Assembly (NCBI GenBank): GCA_947507875.1
Contig: CANNQP010000006.1
Coordinates: forward strand, 1 to 64,000
Reading direction: 5' to 3'
DNA: 64,000 bases
From: Verrucomicrobiaceae bacterium
Lineage (GTDB): Bacteria > Verrucomicrobiota > Verrucomicrobiia > Verrucomicrobiales > Verrucomicrobiaceae
Position 1 is the first letter of the stretch, and the number at the start of each line of letters is the position of its first letter. Below the pieces are notes generated by a model that worked only from the letters and a program-made list of their open reading frames with translations, was not told the DNA's origin and did not search any database. Of this stretch, positions 33,401 through 42,618 are shown piece by piece. A program made the position numbers and the translations under genes.

Positions 33401-34261
33401 TCAAAGCACCGACTTCGGATCGAGCGCATCGCGCAAGCCATCGCCGAGCAAATTCAGCGCGAGCAAGGTGAGGGTGAAGAAGGCGCTGGGTCCGATGAGC
33501 ATCCAGGGATAGACAGCCATGCTGGCGGCGCCCTCGCTGATGAGCACGCCCCAGCTGGCATCCGGCGGCTGGATGCCGAGCCCGAGGAAGCTGAGCGTGG
33601 CCTCCAGCAGCATGACGCCGGGCACAGTCAGGCTGGCGTAGATGATCACGGGCCCCATGACATTGGGCAGCATGTGGCGAAACAGGATGCGGCCAAAGCC
33701 AGCCCCAGCGGCACGCGCCGCCTGCACATACTCCAGCTTTTTCAGCGTGAGCACCTGCCCGCGCACGACACGCGCCATGGTCAGCCATTCCACCGCGCCG
33801 ATGGCGACAAAGATGAGCACAAACTGCCTGCCGAAGATGACAACAAGCAGGATGACAAAGGTGATGAAGGGAAAGGCGTAGAGGACATCCACAGCGCGCA
33901 TCATCAGGGCATCCACGCGGCGGCCTGACAGACCTGCCACGAGGCCATAACCCACACCGATGACGACCGCGACAGCGGTGGCCATGACTCCGACGAGCAA
34001 GGAGATGCGGCCGCCATGCAGGATGCGCGTGGCTAGATCGCGGCCGAGTGGATCGGTGCCGAGCCAGTGGGCGGCATTCGGCGGCACGGCGCGCAGTTCG
34101 AGGTCTTGATCGTTCGGGCCGTAGGGGGAAAACCACGGTCCCGCCACGCAGAGGAGCATCATGAAGCCGAGCAGCAGCAGGGCCGCCACGGAGACGCGAG
34201 AGCGGCAGAGTCGCCGCCAGGCGAGTTGAGTGGGAGTGAGATGTTCCGATGCCGCGCTCAT
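33401..34261 (-). CDS. Oligopeptide ABC transporter permease (OppC/DppC-like)
   Basis: A 286-residue inner-membrane permease. It has an N-terminal cytoplasmic helix, one transmembrane segment (about 26-46), a periplasmic loop with LGTDPLGRDLATRILHGGRI (the OppC signature), and five further helices. The ATPase-contact EAA loop is VQAARAAGAGFGRILFRHML followed by NVMGPVIIYASLTVPGVML. The C terminus GDGLRDALDPK is also typical. Its start overlaps the OppB stop as ATGA (34258-34261), so the two are translationally coupled. The copper block lies immediately downstream. Confidence 0.95.
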   Translation of the reverse strand: MSAASEHLTPTQLAWRRLCRSRVSVAALLLLGFMMLLCVAGPWFSPYGPNDQDLELRAVPPNAAHWLGTDPLGRDLATRILHGGRISLLVGVMATAVAVVIGVGYGLVAGLSGRRVDALMMRAVDVLYAFPFITFVILLVVIFGRQFVLIFVAIGAVEWLTMARVVRGQVLTLKKLEYVQAARAAGAGFGRILFRHMLPNVMGPVIIYASLTVPGVMLLEATLSFLGLGIQPPDASWGVLISEGAASMAVYPWMLIGPSAFFTLTLLALNLLGDGLRDALDPKSVL

Positions 34262-35184
34262 GCGTCCTCTTTGAATCCGATCCTGGGGTTCAGCAGGGCC
34301 TGGATGATGTCCACCAGCAGATTGAAGGCGACGATGAGCAGCGCGTAAAAGGCTGCGGTGGCCATGGCGAGCTCGTAGTTCCGGTTCACAGCGGCACCGA
34401 CGAAATGCTGACCCAGGCCAGGGAGCTGAAACACACTCTCGGTGACGATGGAACCGGTCATGAGCCCAGCGGCCGCGGGCCCCAGGAAATTCAGCACGGG
34501 CAGGCAGGCGAGCTTGAAGGCATGGCGAAAGACCACCGCCATCTCGGAGGCGCCTTTGGCTCGCGCGGTGCGGATGAACTCCAAGGCCAGGGTTTCACGC
34601 AGACCACCCCGAGTCAGGCGGGCGATGTAGGCGCTGTAAATGAGGCCGAGGGTCAGGGCAGGCAGCACCCAGTCGTCCGCATCATACCAGCCGGAAGCAT
34701 TGAACCAGCGCAGCTTTAGGCCGAAAACGAGGGTGATCACGGGCCCCAGCACGAGACTTGGCGTGCAGATGCCCAGCGTGGCGGCCACCGTGCTCACGCG
34801 ATCCTCCAGACTGCCCGGACGCAGAGCTGCCAGTGCCCCGGCGGGAATACCGACTGCCAACGCGATGAGCAAAGCCGCCAAACCCACCTGAGCAGACACG
34901 GGAAATCCCTCGGCGATGATTTCCCCGACGCTGCGGCCCGGCATCTTCGGCGAGGGTGGGAACCGAAAGGTGGCGAAATTCACGATGTGATTCCACAGCT
35001 GAATGGGCAGAGGTCGGTCCAGGCCATACATGGACTCCTGCTGGCGGCGGATGTGCTCGGGCACATCTCGCTCTCCCTGAAAGGGTCCGCCCGGAGCCAT
35101 CCTGAGGAGCAGAAACGTGATGCAGAGCACGCCGACGATGACGACGACGCCCTGAACGACACGACTGATGAGAAAACGAAGCAT
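34258..35184 (-). CDS. Oligopeptide ABC transporter permease (OppB/DppB-like)
   Basis: A 308-residue permease with six transmembrane helices. The N terminus MLRFLISRVVQGVVVIVGVL and the following FLLLRMAPGGPFQGERDVPE are diagnostic for OppB. The EAA loop is FIRTARAKGASEMAVVFRHA, with AGLMTGSIVTESVFQLPGLG after it. The start at 35184 fits this N terminus; upstream codons are not conserved in character. It pairs with the coupled OppC gene. The substrate is probably a di- or oligopeptide, possibly from cell wall, judging by the neighbouring muramidase gene. Confidence 0.95.
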   Translation of the reverse strand: MLRFLISRVVQGVVVIVGVLCITFLLLRMAPGGPFQGERDVPEHIRRQQESMYGLDRPLPIQLWNHIVNFATFRFPPSPKMPGRSVGEIIAEGFPVSAQVGLAALLIALAVGIPAGALAALRPGSLEDRVSTVAATLGICTPSLVLGPVITLVFGLKLRWFNASGWYDADDWVLPALTLGLIYSAYIARLTRGGLRETLALEFIRTARAKGASEMAVVFRHAFKLACLPVLNFLGPAAAGLMTGSIVTESVFQLPGLGQHFVGAAVNRNYELAMATAAFYALLIVAFNLLVDIIQALLNPRIGFKEDA

Positions 35185-35304
35185 GGAAAAACCGGAAGCT
35201 GCATTGTGGGAGCGCCCCATGGCAAACGCAACGCCGTGATGAGCGATGGGACTGCAAAAGCGGATCCAGACAAGCCAAGACCCTACGCGCCGTCGCCAAT
35301 GGAC

Positions 35305-36276
35305 TCAGAGCTTTCGCCAAGGCAGACGCTCCAGCACATCACCAAAGCCCAGACCTCCCCCCGTAAGATCAGGCTGCAAATGCCCCCCAGGGGAAAGCAC
35401 GCGCTCGAAGAAGCCATCGGGCTCGAACAAATGCTGCGTGCAGAGACCACAAAGGCCGATGGCATCCCCGAGTTCCTGGCGAGCCAGCGCGGCCTCATAC
35501 GCCGCGAACATTTGACCCAGGGCGTGATCCATGGCCGACGTGAGCATGAGCGGCACACCCGGATGACGCTGCGCCACGAGCCGCCAATCGCGGCGCGCAG
35601 GCTTCACCACCACGGCCGCAAAGCCCTCCGTGCCCTGACGCCAGCCTTTGTCCAGCGCCAGCCGGACCTGCCACTGCTGCTGCGCCTGCTGCCAGGCGGC
35701 GGGCTCGTAGGGAAAGGGATCCTCAATGAGGTCGAGACGCTGGTAGGTGCGCAGCGGCATGAACTCGATGAATTGCGAAAAGCCGTGGGCATCCAGGCAA
35801 CCGTTGAAGTCCACCCGCAGCTTCAGCGCGGTGCCTTCCGCCACACGCACGCATTGCTCCAGAAAGCGGCGCGTCTCGCCGTAGTTCGCGTAGCCTTTGG
35901 CCTTCAGCGCAGGCCAGCCCTCGGCCAGCACCCGCTCGATCTGTGGCTGCGTGGGCTGGGCAAAGCTCCAGGAGTAATGGCTGGGCGGGATCTCCAGCCC
36001 CTCGAACAAACTGACACCGGCCTCGCGCGCGGCACCATCCATCGCCGCGCAGCGCAGCGCCATCTCGGTGACTGGGGTGGTCTGCCCTGCGGCCAGCAGA
36101 CGCAGCTGCTCCTCGACCGGCGGATCGCCAAACTCTGGCCAGGGATGAATGCAGCCGTAACCTGCCCCCACTCGAATCAGGGCGCCAGCGAAGAGCCGAC
36201 GATGCGAGGCCGAGTTCAGCGCCACACCACTGCGCAGCAGGTATTCGTAAACAAAAATGTCGTCAGCAGGGGGCAT
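35305..36276 (-). CDS. menC: Enolase-superfamily enzyme, o-succinylbenzoate synthase-like
   Basis: A 323-residue muconate-lactonising subgroup member. The catalytic set can be followed: K125-A-K127 (ALKAKGY), metal ligands D156 (LRVDFNG), E185 (LIEDPFP) and D209 (LALDKG), and K225 (VVVKPAR). The VVVKPA strand and the later LMLTSAMDHALGQ suit o-succinylbenzoate synthase of menaquinone synthesis better than dipeptide epimerase, but L-Ala-D/L-Glu epimerase has the same fold and would suit the neighbouring peptide-transporter and muramidase genes. It is the gene before oppB on the minus strand (120 bases). Activity is therefore open. Confidence 0.7.
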   Translation of the reverse strand: MPPADDIFVYEYLLRSGVALNSASHRRLFAGALIRVGAGYGCIHPWPEFGDPPVEEQLRLLAAGQTTPVTEMALRCAAMDGAAREAGVSLFEGLEIPPSHYSWSFAQPTQPQIERVLAEGWPALKAKGYANYGETRRFLEQCVRVAEGTALKLRVDFNGCLDAHGFSQFIEFMPLRTYQRLDLIEDPFPYEPAAWQQAQQQWQVRLALDKGWRQGTEGFAAVVVKPARRDWRLVAQRHPGVPLMLTSAMDHALGQMFAAYEAALARQELGDAIGLCGLCTQHLFEPDGFFERVLSPGGHLQPDLTGGGLGFGDVLERLPWRKL

Positions 36277-36387
36277 GAGCTGCCTTTGCCAGGAAGGCAG
36301 GCTTTTTCAAATACGGATGGGCAAGGCTACTGGGATATGCAGGCTTGGCAAAGCTGCCTGAGCCCCGCTAGGCTAGTACCCCGACCC

Positions 36388-38706
36388 ATGATGAAGCGCA
36401 CCCTCCTCTCCTGCCTGACGCTCGTGGTCCCTGCCCTGGCCTGGGCGCAGGCCTTTGACCCGAAAGGACTGACCCAACTGGACAAGGTGGTGACGCAGGC
36501 CGTGACCCACCTAAATCCGCCAGGGCTTGTCCTCTGGCTGGAGCAGGCAGGCCAAGTCCACACCCGCGTGCATGGCGCCCGGGAGCTCGTGCCCGCGCGC
36601 GAGGAGATGACGCTGGACACGATCTTCGATGCGGCCTCTCTCACCAAAGTGGTAGCTACCCTGCCCTGCGTGATGCTACTCGTGGAAGCGGGTCGGCTAG
36701 ACCTGAATGCCCCGGTCAGCCGCTACCTGCCAGAATTCGAAGGGGAAGGGCGCGAACACCTGCGCCTGCGGCATCTGCTGACTCACACCTCGGGACTCAA
36801 GCCGAGCATCCCACGGGAACCTTCTTGGAAAGGCTACACCGAAGGCCTACGCCTCGCGCTCAGCTCCGTGCCGGAGGCGATGCCGGACTGCGACTTTCGC
36901 TACAGCGACATCAATTTCATTCTCCTAGGGGAGATTGTGCAGCGGGTCTCAGGTCAAAAGCTAGATACCCTGGCTGCGGACCGCCTTTTCAAACCGCTGA
37001 AGATGCAGGCCACGCGCTTCAACCCACCGGCCAACTGGCGCGCCCGCATCGCCCCGACCGAGCGGGATGAAAATGGCCAGATGCTGCACGGCGTGGTGCA
37101 TGACCCGACGGCCCGGCGCATGGGCGGCGTGGCAGGTCATGCAGGGCTCTTCACCACCGCAGCGGATCTGGCCCGCTACGCCCGGATGATCCTGAACGAA
37201 GGCAGCCTGGATGGCGTGCGCCTTTTCCTGCCAGAAACGGTCCGCCAGATGCGCCAGGTGCAGACGCCTGCGACGGTGAGTGCGCGCCGTGGCTATGGCT
37301 GGGACATCGACTCGACCTACAGTCGCCCACGCGGTCAGATCTTCCCACTGGGCTCCTTCGGGCACACGGGCTTCACCGGCACCAGCCTATGGATCGATCC
37401 CGCCTCGCGCAGTTTTGTCATCTTCCTCAGCTCACGTCTGCACCCCGATGGCAAAGGCGACGTGCGCGATCTCTACGAAGCCGTGGGCACCGCAGCGGCA
37501 GGCTGCATCGCGGACTTTGACTTCAGCCGAGTCGCCGATGCCCTCGAACCCAGGGCCGAACATGAAGTGCCGACCGTGCTGAATGGCATCGACGTGCTGG
37601 AGCGGCAGGACTTTGCGCCTCTGAAAGGTCTGCGTGTGGGCCTGATCACCAATCACACGGGCATGAATGCCCAACGGCGTAGCACCATCGACCTGCTGCG
37701 TGCTGCGCGTGAGGTGAAGCTGCGTGCCCTGTTCAGCCCTGAGCACGGCATTCGCGGCGAGCTAGATCAAGCCCAAATCCGCGATGGCCAAGATGCCAAG
37801 ACCGGTCTGCCCATCCATAGCCTCTACGGTGAGCATCGTGCACCGCAGCCAGCCCAACTGGCGGAACTGGATGCACTGGTCTTCGACATCCAGGACATCG
37901 GCTGCCGATTCTACACCTACATCTCCACGCTGCGTCTCTGCTTGGAAGCCGCTGCCAAGGCAGGCAAGCCTTGCTTTGTGCTCGACCGTCCCAATCCCGT
38001 CGGGGGCCTTGCTGTCGAAGGCCCCTGCGCGCTCGATGAGGAAAGCTTCACCGCCACGCATGGCATCGCCATCCGCCATGGCATGACCACGGGTGAACTG
38101 GCGCAGCTGATGAATGCCGAACGCAAGATCGGAGCCACGCTGCACATCATCCCCTGCCAAGGCTGGCGGCGAGAGCAACTCCAAGATGAGACAGGGCTGC
38201 CCTGGCAGAATCCATCACCCAACATGCGCTCACTGGAAGCTGCGCTGCTCTACCCTGGCATCGGGCTGCTGGAGTTCAGCCTCAGCGTCGGCCGCGGCAC
38301 AGACACGCCTTTCCAGATCCTGGGCGCGCCCTACGTGGACGACCTGCGGCTCAGCCATGAACTGAACCGACTAGGCCTGCCTGGCATACGCTTCACGCCG
38401 ATTCGTTTTCGGCCAGCCAGCAGTGTGTTCAAGGAGCAAACCTGCGCTGGCGTGCGACTCTTCATCACGGACCGCGAAGCCTTGCGCCCGGTGGCCTTGG
38501 GAATCGCCATCGCGAGCACCCTGCAGCGTCTTTACCCAAAAGCTTTCGCGCTCGACAAAGTCGGCACTCTGCTCAATCACCGCGAGACCCTTCAGGCCCT
38601 CCGCGCCGGCCAAGCTTGGCGCGCGACGGCATCCCGCTGGGAAACCGAAACAGCAGCGTTTCTGCAACGCCGCGAAGCTTTTCTGCTCTACCCCGCCACG
38701 CCTTGA
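36388..38706 (+). CDS. Serine hydrolase (AmiE-like) fused to NamZ exo-beta-N-acetylmuramidase
   Basis: A 772-residue two-domain exported protein. After a signal (MMKRTLLSCLTLVVPALAWA), residues 25-385 are a beta-lactamase-type hydrolase with S84-L-T-K87 and Y172-S-D and a GHTGFTGT third motif. Residues 395-772 are DUF1343/NamZ: LKGLRVGLITNHTGMN, RALFSPEHGIRGELDQ, FDIQDIGCRFYTYISTL, DRPNPVGG and RHGMTTGEL. NamZ removes N-acetylmuramic acid from the non-reducing end of cell-wall glycan; in Bacillus subtilis the amidase AmiE, also of the beta-lactamase fold, is a neighbour. A fusion suggests linked wall-turnover steps. The frame stays open upstream to 34987 but that is antisense to other genes. 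Confidence 0.92.
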   Translation: MMKRTLLSCLTLVVPALAWAQAFDPKGLTQLDKVVTQAVTHLNPPGLVLWLEQAGQVHTRVHGARELVPAREEMTLDTIFDAASLTKVVATLPCVMLLVEAGRLDLNAPVSRYLPEFEGEGREHLRLRHLLTHTSGLKPSIPREPSWKGYTEGLRLALSSVPEAMPDCDFRYSDINFILLGEIVQRVSGQKLDTLAADRLFKPLKMQATRFNPPANWRARIAPTERDENGQMLHGVVHDPTARRMGGVAGHAGLFTTAADLARYARMILNEGSLDGVRLFLPETVRQMRQVQTPATVSARRGYGWDIDSTYSRPRGQIFPLGSFGHTGFTGTSLWIDPASRSFVIFLSSRLHPDGKGDVRDLYEAVGTAAAGCIADFDFSRVADALEPRAEHEVPTVLNGIDVLERQDFAPLKGLRVGLITNHTGMNAQRRSTIDLLRAAREVKLRALFSPEHGIRGELDQAQIRDGQDAKTGLPIHSLYGEHRAPQPAQLAELDALVFDIQDIGCRFYTYISTLRLCLEAAAKAGKPCFVLDRPNPVGGLAVEGPCALDEESFTATHGIAIRHGMTTGELAQLMNAERKIGATLHIIPCQGWRREQLQDETGLPWQNPSPNMRSLEAALLYPGIGLLEFSLSVGRGTDTPFQILGAPYVDDLRLSHELNRLGLPGIRFTPIRFRPASSVFKEQTCAGVRLFITDREALRPVALGIAIASTLQRLYPKAFALDKVGTLLNHRETLQALRAGQAWRATASRWETETAAFLQRREAFLLYPATP

Positions 38707-38757
38707 ATCACATCGTCGCAGAGGCATTCCTGCCTCCATGGACTGCGGGATTCGGGT

Positions 38758-41700
38758 TCATCGAAGGTAGATGAACTCTTTGAGGTTGATCAACGACTGC
38801 GCGAGGCTCGTCCACGCCTGGACTTTCGGAGAGTCCGTACTCGTCGCGGTGCGAGCGGCTTCGAGGGCTTGATTCATCGTGTCGCGTTGGGATTGGAGAG
38901 CATGGAGTTGCTGGCGCTGAGACTCCGTGAGAGCCGCGAGGATGTCGGATTCGCGAAGGGTGTTGGCTTCGAGGGTGGCGGTCTTGGCGATCTCTTCGGA
39001 TGTGAGGGCACGGTCGTAAAGGCGGGCGCGGTCAATGCGGCCGCGGAGGCCGTGGTTGCCAGATGGGTTGCCGTGGCGGCAGCCGAGGAGGATCTGGCTT
39101 TCGTTGGATTCGAAGGTGGCACCGGGGGCTTTGCGGTAGGTGCGACCGTAGGGTTGGCCATCGCGGTAGCCGCGGATGATGCCATCGGCTTGATAGACGA
39201 CGGCGACATGCACGGGACGTGTGACGGCCTCGGTCTCGGCGGGGCCTTCGAAGAGTTCGCTGCGCTCGAAGAAGTTGCTGCCAGCGACCCAGTGCGCGGG
39301 GGTTTTCTCGGCGAAGACGAGTGAATCGAACAAGCCGCCATCCTTGTACTGCACGGTGATGACGCCGCCGCCTTGCTGCTTGAGGTCATCGAGCTGCACC
39401 CAGGCTTCGAGGGTCTTGGCGGTGAGGGTTTTGGGCAACGAACCGCTTTCGGCCATGGACTGGCCATCGACGACGAGGGCTCCGTTTTCGAGGCGGGCAT
39501 TGCCGGTGAGCTTGAGCGGGAGTTGGCCACGGGTGTCGTTGAGGTCATCGAAGGTCCATTCGGCCAGAGGAGATGGGACCGATGTGACGGAGGGCTTGGC
39601 CTTAAGGAGCTTTTCACGCGCAGGTTCAAGAATGGCGCTAATCTGGCGATTGAGCGCGGCGAGCTGCGTTTCTTGTTGGGTGAGCTTTTGCGTCTCTTGA
39701 GCCGCTTCGGCTTGGAGAGAGGTCAGGTAGGCCTGGCTTTGTTGGATCTCGTCGTCGGTGGCTTCGCGGGAAAAAGCTTCGCGGAACATCCGGCGGAGGC
39801 GGAGGTCGTCGGGGCGGTTTTTGGCGTCGTTGAGGGTGCGCAGAGCCCAACTGCGCGCCCAGTCGATGACGTTGGGATCGTTGAGCAAGGTCAGTGATTG
39901 CGCAGGGACGTTGGTGGAGTCGCGCTTGCCTCGGGTGGCAAAGGGTACGGGCGCATCGAAGGTGGTGAGGAAGGGCGGAAGCGCGTTGCGGATCACTTTG
40001 ACGTACAGGCTGCGTCGCTCATCGCCACTGCCGACGGATTCGCCGTAGAGCGTGGGATCGAGTCGGCCGGAGAGGGTGACGATGGAATCGCGGATGGCCT
40101 CGGCTTCGAGGCGGCGGGTGCTCCAGTGGCTGAGGAGCTTGTTTTCGGGGTCGCTGGCGTTGCTGCTGGAGGCTCTCTGAAACGTCTTCGACAGCAGAAT
40201 GTCCCGCAGCAGGCTTTTGATGCTGCCGCCGGAGTCGATGAAGCGCTGGGCGAGGAAGTCGAGTAGCTCGGGATGTGTCGGGAGGTCGCCGAGTTTGCCG
40301 AAGTTATCGACGCTGGCGACGATGCCGCGACCGAAGACGTGATGCCAGACGCGGTTCACGATGACGCGGGCGGTGAGCGGGTTGGTTTTCATGTCCGCCA
40401 TGCGCTCGGCGAGTTCGAGTCGGCCGCTTTGCTTGGTGGCGAAGGGCTTGGAATCGAGGGCTTCGAGGAAACGGCGCGACACAAGCTCGGCGGGCTGTTT
40501 GTGGTCGCCGCGGACGAAGAGCGGCGCGTCTTTGGCATCGGCCTCGATGACACCGGGGACGCGGGTGGGAATCGGGAGCTTGGCTTCGAGGTCGCGGTAG
40601 CGCTGGAGGAGTGGCGTGATGGAGTCGAGGGAGAGCTGTTTGGATTGAATGAGGGCGTCGAGGGCTTCGGCGTCGACATCGGTGAGGGTGTTGGATTGCC
40701 AGGCGGTGATGAGTTGGCGAGGCGATGCCTTGGAAGCAGCGGGAGCGGGTGGGGCTGTGGCGTCTTGGGTGATGAAGGCGTCGTTGAGGATGAACCACGA
40801 CGGCGAGTCCGCTTTGTATTCGGCGGGCATGTCGGCGGCAGTGGTGAGCTGGAGGAAGATTTCGTCGCCCTTCCAGAATTCGAGGTCGAGGCTGCGCCAG
40901 CCGAGTTTTTCGTCTTTGGCGTCTTTGAGCTCGATGGCCTTGTGGATGGTGCCGGTGCGCGGGTAGTTTTGCACGACGTATTTGGCCTTCACGCCGCCGT
41001 TTCCAGCGACGCGGAACCACAGCTTGCCGCCGGGATTCTCGAAGCGGTTGGTGAAGAGGACGGCGCGGTCTTTTTGCGTGAGCGTGTTGGAGAGGTAGCC
41101 GCTGGGGTGGATGCGAATGCCTTTTTCGGTGAGAGAAAACTCACCCGGTTTGGAGTGAGGGAGGCCGTGGAAAGCAAAGTTCTTGGCTCTTGGTCCTTCG
41201 TTCTTGGTTTTTTGCGGTTGGGAGCCGTGGGGCAGCTTGGTGAGCCAGTTGTTGATGAGAGTCGCTTTGATCTCGGTTTTGAGTTGTTGCAGTTGGGCGC
41301 GGATGGCATCGCCAGTGCCGGGGGCGTTGGCGTCGATGACGGCGGGGTGGGTGCTGGTAAAGATGCCGTAGAGGGCGTAGAAGTCGGTCTGACTGATGGC
41401 GTCGAACTTGTGGTTGTGGCAGCGGGCACAGCTCACCGTGAGGGCTTGGAAAGCCTTCGTGACGGTGTCGATCTGGTTGTCCGTGAAGGTGACCATTTCA
41501 TCGAGCGAATCGACGGGCGAGAAGCCATGCAGCACCATGCGAAGCTGCGCGATGCCGATGGCGCTTTCGTTGAGGCCGTTCTTGAGGCGTGGCTTTGGAA
41601 GTAGGTCTCCAGCGATGGCTTCTTTGATGAGCTGCGGATACGGGACGTCGTCGTTGAAGGCGCGAATGAGGTAGTCGCGGTAGCGGTAGGCGTAAGGAAT

Positions 41701-42504
41701 GGCGGGGTCTCCCTCGGAGCCGTAGGACTCAGCGTAACGGACCCAGTCCATGAAGTGGCGGGCCCATTTTTCACCGTAGGCGGGGGAGCTTAAGAGAGCG
41801 TCGATCTGGTCTCGCGGGGCAGACTTGTCGGACCCGTCCGACGGTGGGAGGCCGGTGAGGATGTAGCTGATGCGGCGGCGAAGCGTGGCGGGAGCGGCGG
41901 GAGCGGCGGCGGGGATGTTTTGTTTCTTTAGCTCGATGTCGATGAAGTCATCGATGGATGTGAGATTTGAGCTTTTAGCTTTCAGATTTTGGAAGGCCCA
42001 CCATTCCTTGCGCCGTGCGAGCGTAGCAGACCACGCCGTTTCTTTTTCGATCTGCTCTTTGCTTGGCGGGGCATCGCGGGGATCGGGAGCTCCGTCACGA
42101 ATCCATTGTTCGAAGTCAGCAAGGACCTTGGCGTCGAGCTTGGCACCGTTTTTGGGCATCTTGAGGTCTTCATGCTCGTGCTTGAGCGTTTGAAGCAAGA
42201 GAGAGTTTTGGAGATCTCCAGGCTTGATGGCATCGCCAGAGTCACCACCGGCCTGCCAGCCCGCACGCGAATCCAGGACGAGGCCACCTTTGTCTTTCGT
42301 GGCAGTGCTGTGGCATTCGTAGCACTCCTGCGCGAGGATGGGGCGGATGCGGGACTCAAAGAACTCGAGTTGTTGAGGCGTTGGGGCAGCAAGGAGAGGG
42401 CCCGCAACAAGCATGCAGATCGAACTTCCAAGTTCGATCATGAGGTGACGAAACTGAACGAGAGTGGCACGAACTTGAAAGTTCGTTTGACGGTCAGACT
42501 TCAT
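38758..42504 (-). CDS. PSD1 protein with planctomycete cytochrome c, DUF1549, DUF1553 and LamG domains
   Basis: A 1248-residue exported protein. A planctomycete-type cytochrome c domain comes first with haem site C61-Y-E-C-H65, then DUF1549 (SIDDFIDIELKKQNIPAAAP to HFMDWVRYAESYG), a further C-A-R-C-H haem-like site (TVSCARCHNHKFDAI), DUF1553 (ELVSRRFLEALDS, NRVWHHVFGRGIVASVDNFG, LLRDILLSKTFQ), a coiled-coil stretch near 960-1010 and a LamG-like sandwich (WTFDDLNDTRG, LEAWVQLDDL). These proteins are thought to act in polysaccharide metabolism or electron transfer; the reaction is unknown. The start may instead be at 42441 (MIELGSSICMLVAGPLLAAP). No DUF1501 gene follows, unlike the usual pair. 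Confidence 0.93.
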   Translation of the reverse strand: MKSDRQTNFQVRATLVQFRHLMIELGSSICMLVAGPLLAAPTPQQLEFFESRIRPILAQECYECHSTATKDKGGLVLDSRAGWQAGGDSGDAIKPGDLQNSLLLQTLKHEHEDLKMPKNGAKLDAKVLADFEQWIRDGAPDPRDAPPSKEQIEKETAWSATLARRKEWWAFQNLKAKSSNLTSIDDFIDIELKKQNIPAAAPAAPATLRRRISYILTGLPPSDGSDKSAPRDQIDALLSSPAYGEKWARHFMDWVRYAESYGSEGDPAIPYAYRYRDYLIRAFNDDVPYPQLIKEAIAGDLLPKPRLKNGLNESAIGIAQLRMVLHGFSPVDSLDEMVTFTDNQIDTVTKAFQALTVSCARCHNHKFDAISQTDFYALYGIFTSTHPAVIDANAPGTGDAIRAQLQQLKTEIKATLINNWLTKLPHGSQPQKTKNEGPRAKNFAFHGLPHSKPGEFSLTEKGIRIHPSGYLSNTLTQKDRAVLFTNRFENPGGKLWFRVAGNGGVKAKYVVQNYPRTGTIHKAIELKDAKDEKLGWRSLDLEFWKGDEIFLQLTTAADMPAEYKADSPSWFILNDAFITQDATAPPAPAASKASPRQLITAWQSNTLTDVDAEALDALIQSKQLSLDSITPLLQRYRDLEAKLPIPTRVPGVIEADAKDAPLFVRGDHKQPAELVSRRFLEALDSKPFATKQSGRLELAERMADMKTNPLTARVIVNRVWHHVFGRGIVASVDNFGKLGDLPTHPELLDFLAQRFIDSGGSIKSLLRDILLSKTFQRASSSNASDPENKLLSHWSTRRLEAEAIRDSIVTLSGRLDPTLYGESVGSGDERRSLYVKVIRNALPPFLTTFDAPVPFATRGKRDSTNVPAQSLTLLNDPNVIDWARSWALRTLNDAKNRPDDLRLRRMFREAFSREATDDEIQQSQAYLTSLQAEAAQETQKLTQQETQLAALNRQISAILEPAREKLLKAKPSVTSVPSPLAEWTFDDLNDTRGQLPLKLTGNARLENGALVVDGQSMAESGSLPKTLTAKTLEAWVQLDDLKQQGGGVITVQYKDGGLFDSLVFAEKTPAHWVAGSNFFERSELFEGPAETEAVTRPVHVAVVYQADGIIRGYRDGQPYGRTYRKAPGATFESNESQILLGCRHGNPSGNHGLRGRIDRARLYDRALTSEEIAKTATLEANTLRESDILAALTESQRQQLHALQSQRDTMNQALEAARTATSTDSPKVQAWTSLAQSLINLKEFIYLR
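42421..42485. repeat. Two CGAACTT-NN-AAGTTCG palindromes at the PSD1 5' end
   Basis: Perfect 7-bp-arm palindromes occur at 42421-42436 (centre CC) and 42470-42485 (centre GA), 49 bases apart. They lie inside the first 28 codons if the gene starts at 42504, and the alternative start at 42441 sits between them. They may be an operator or repeat remnants. A half-related GCTTCCAAGTTCG lies at 29150. Confidence 0.65.
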
Positions 42505-42618
42505 GCCTGGAGCCTAGGGCTGATGGTTTCGGCAGCTTGGATCATTTCCAACTTCAGAAACGTGTCTGAATCGAAGAATGTATCAGCTTCGCAAAGCGAC
42601 AGCCCAAAGCCTCGCGAA

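Noticed and set aside
34987-36387. Upstream extension of the AmiE-NamZ frame by 467 codons
   Set aside because: It is antisense to oppB and the enolase-family gene; the ATG at 36388 gives a signal peptide.
40273-41604. 443-codon plus-strand frame
   Set aside because: Opposite strand of the PSD1 gene, Gly/Glu/Val-rich, no family features.
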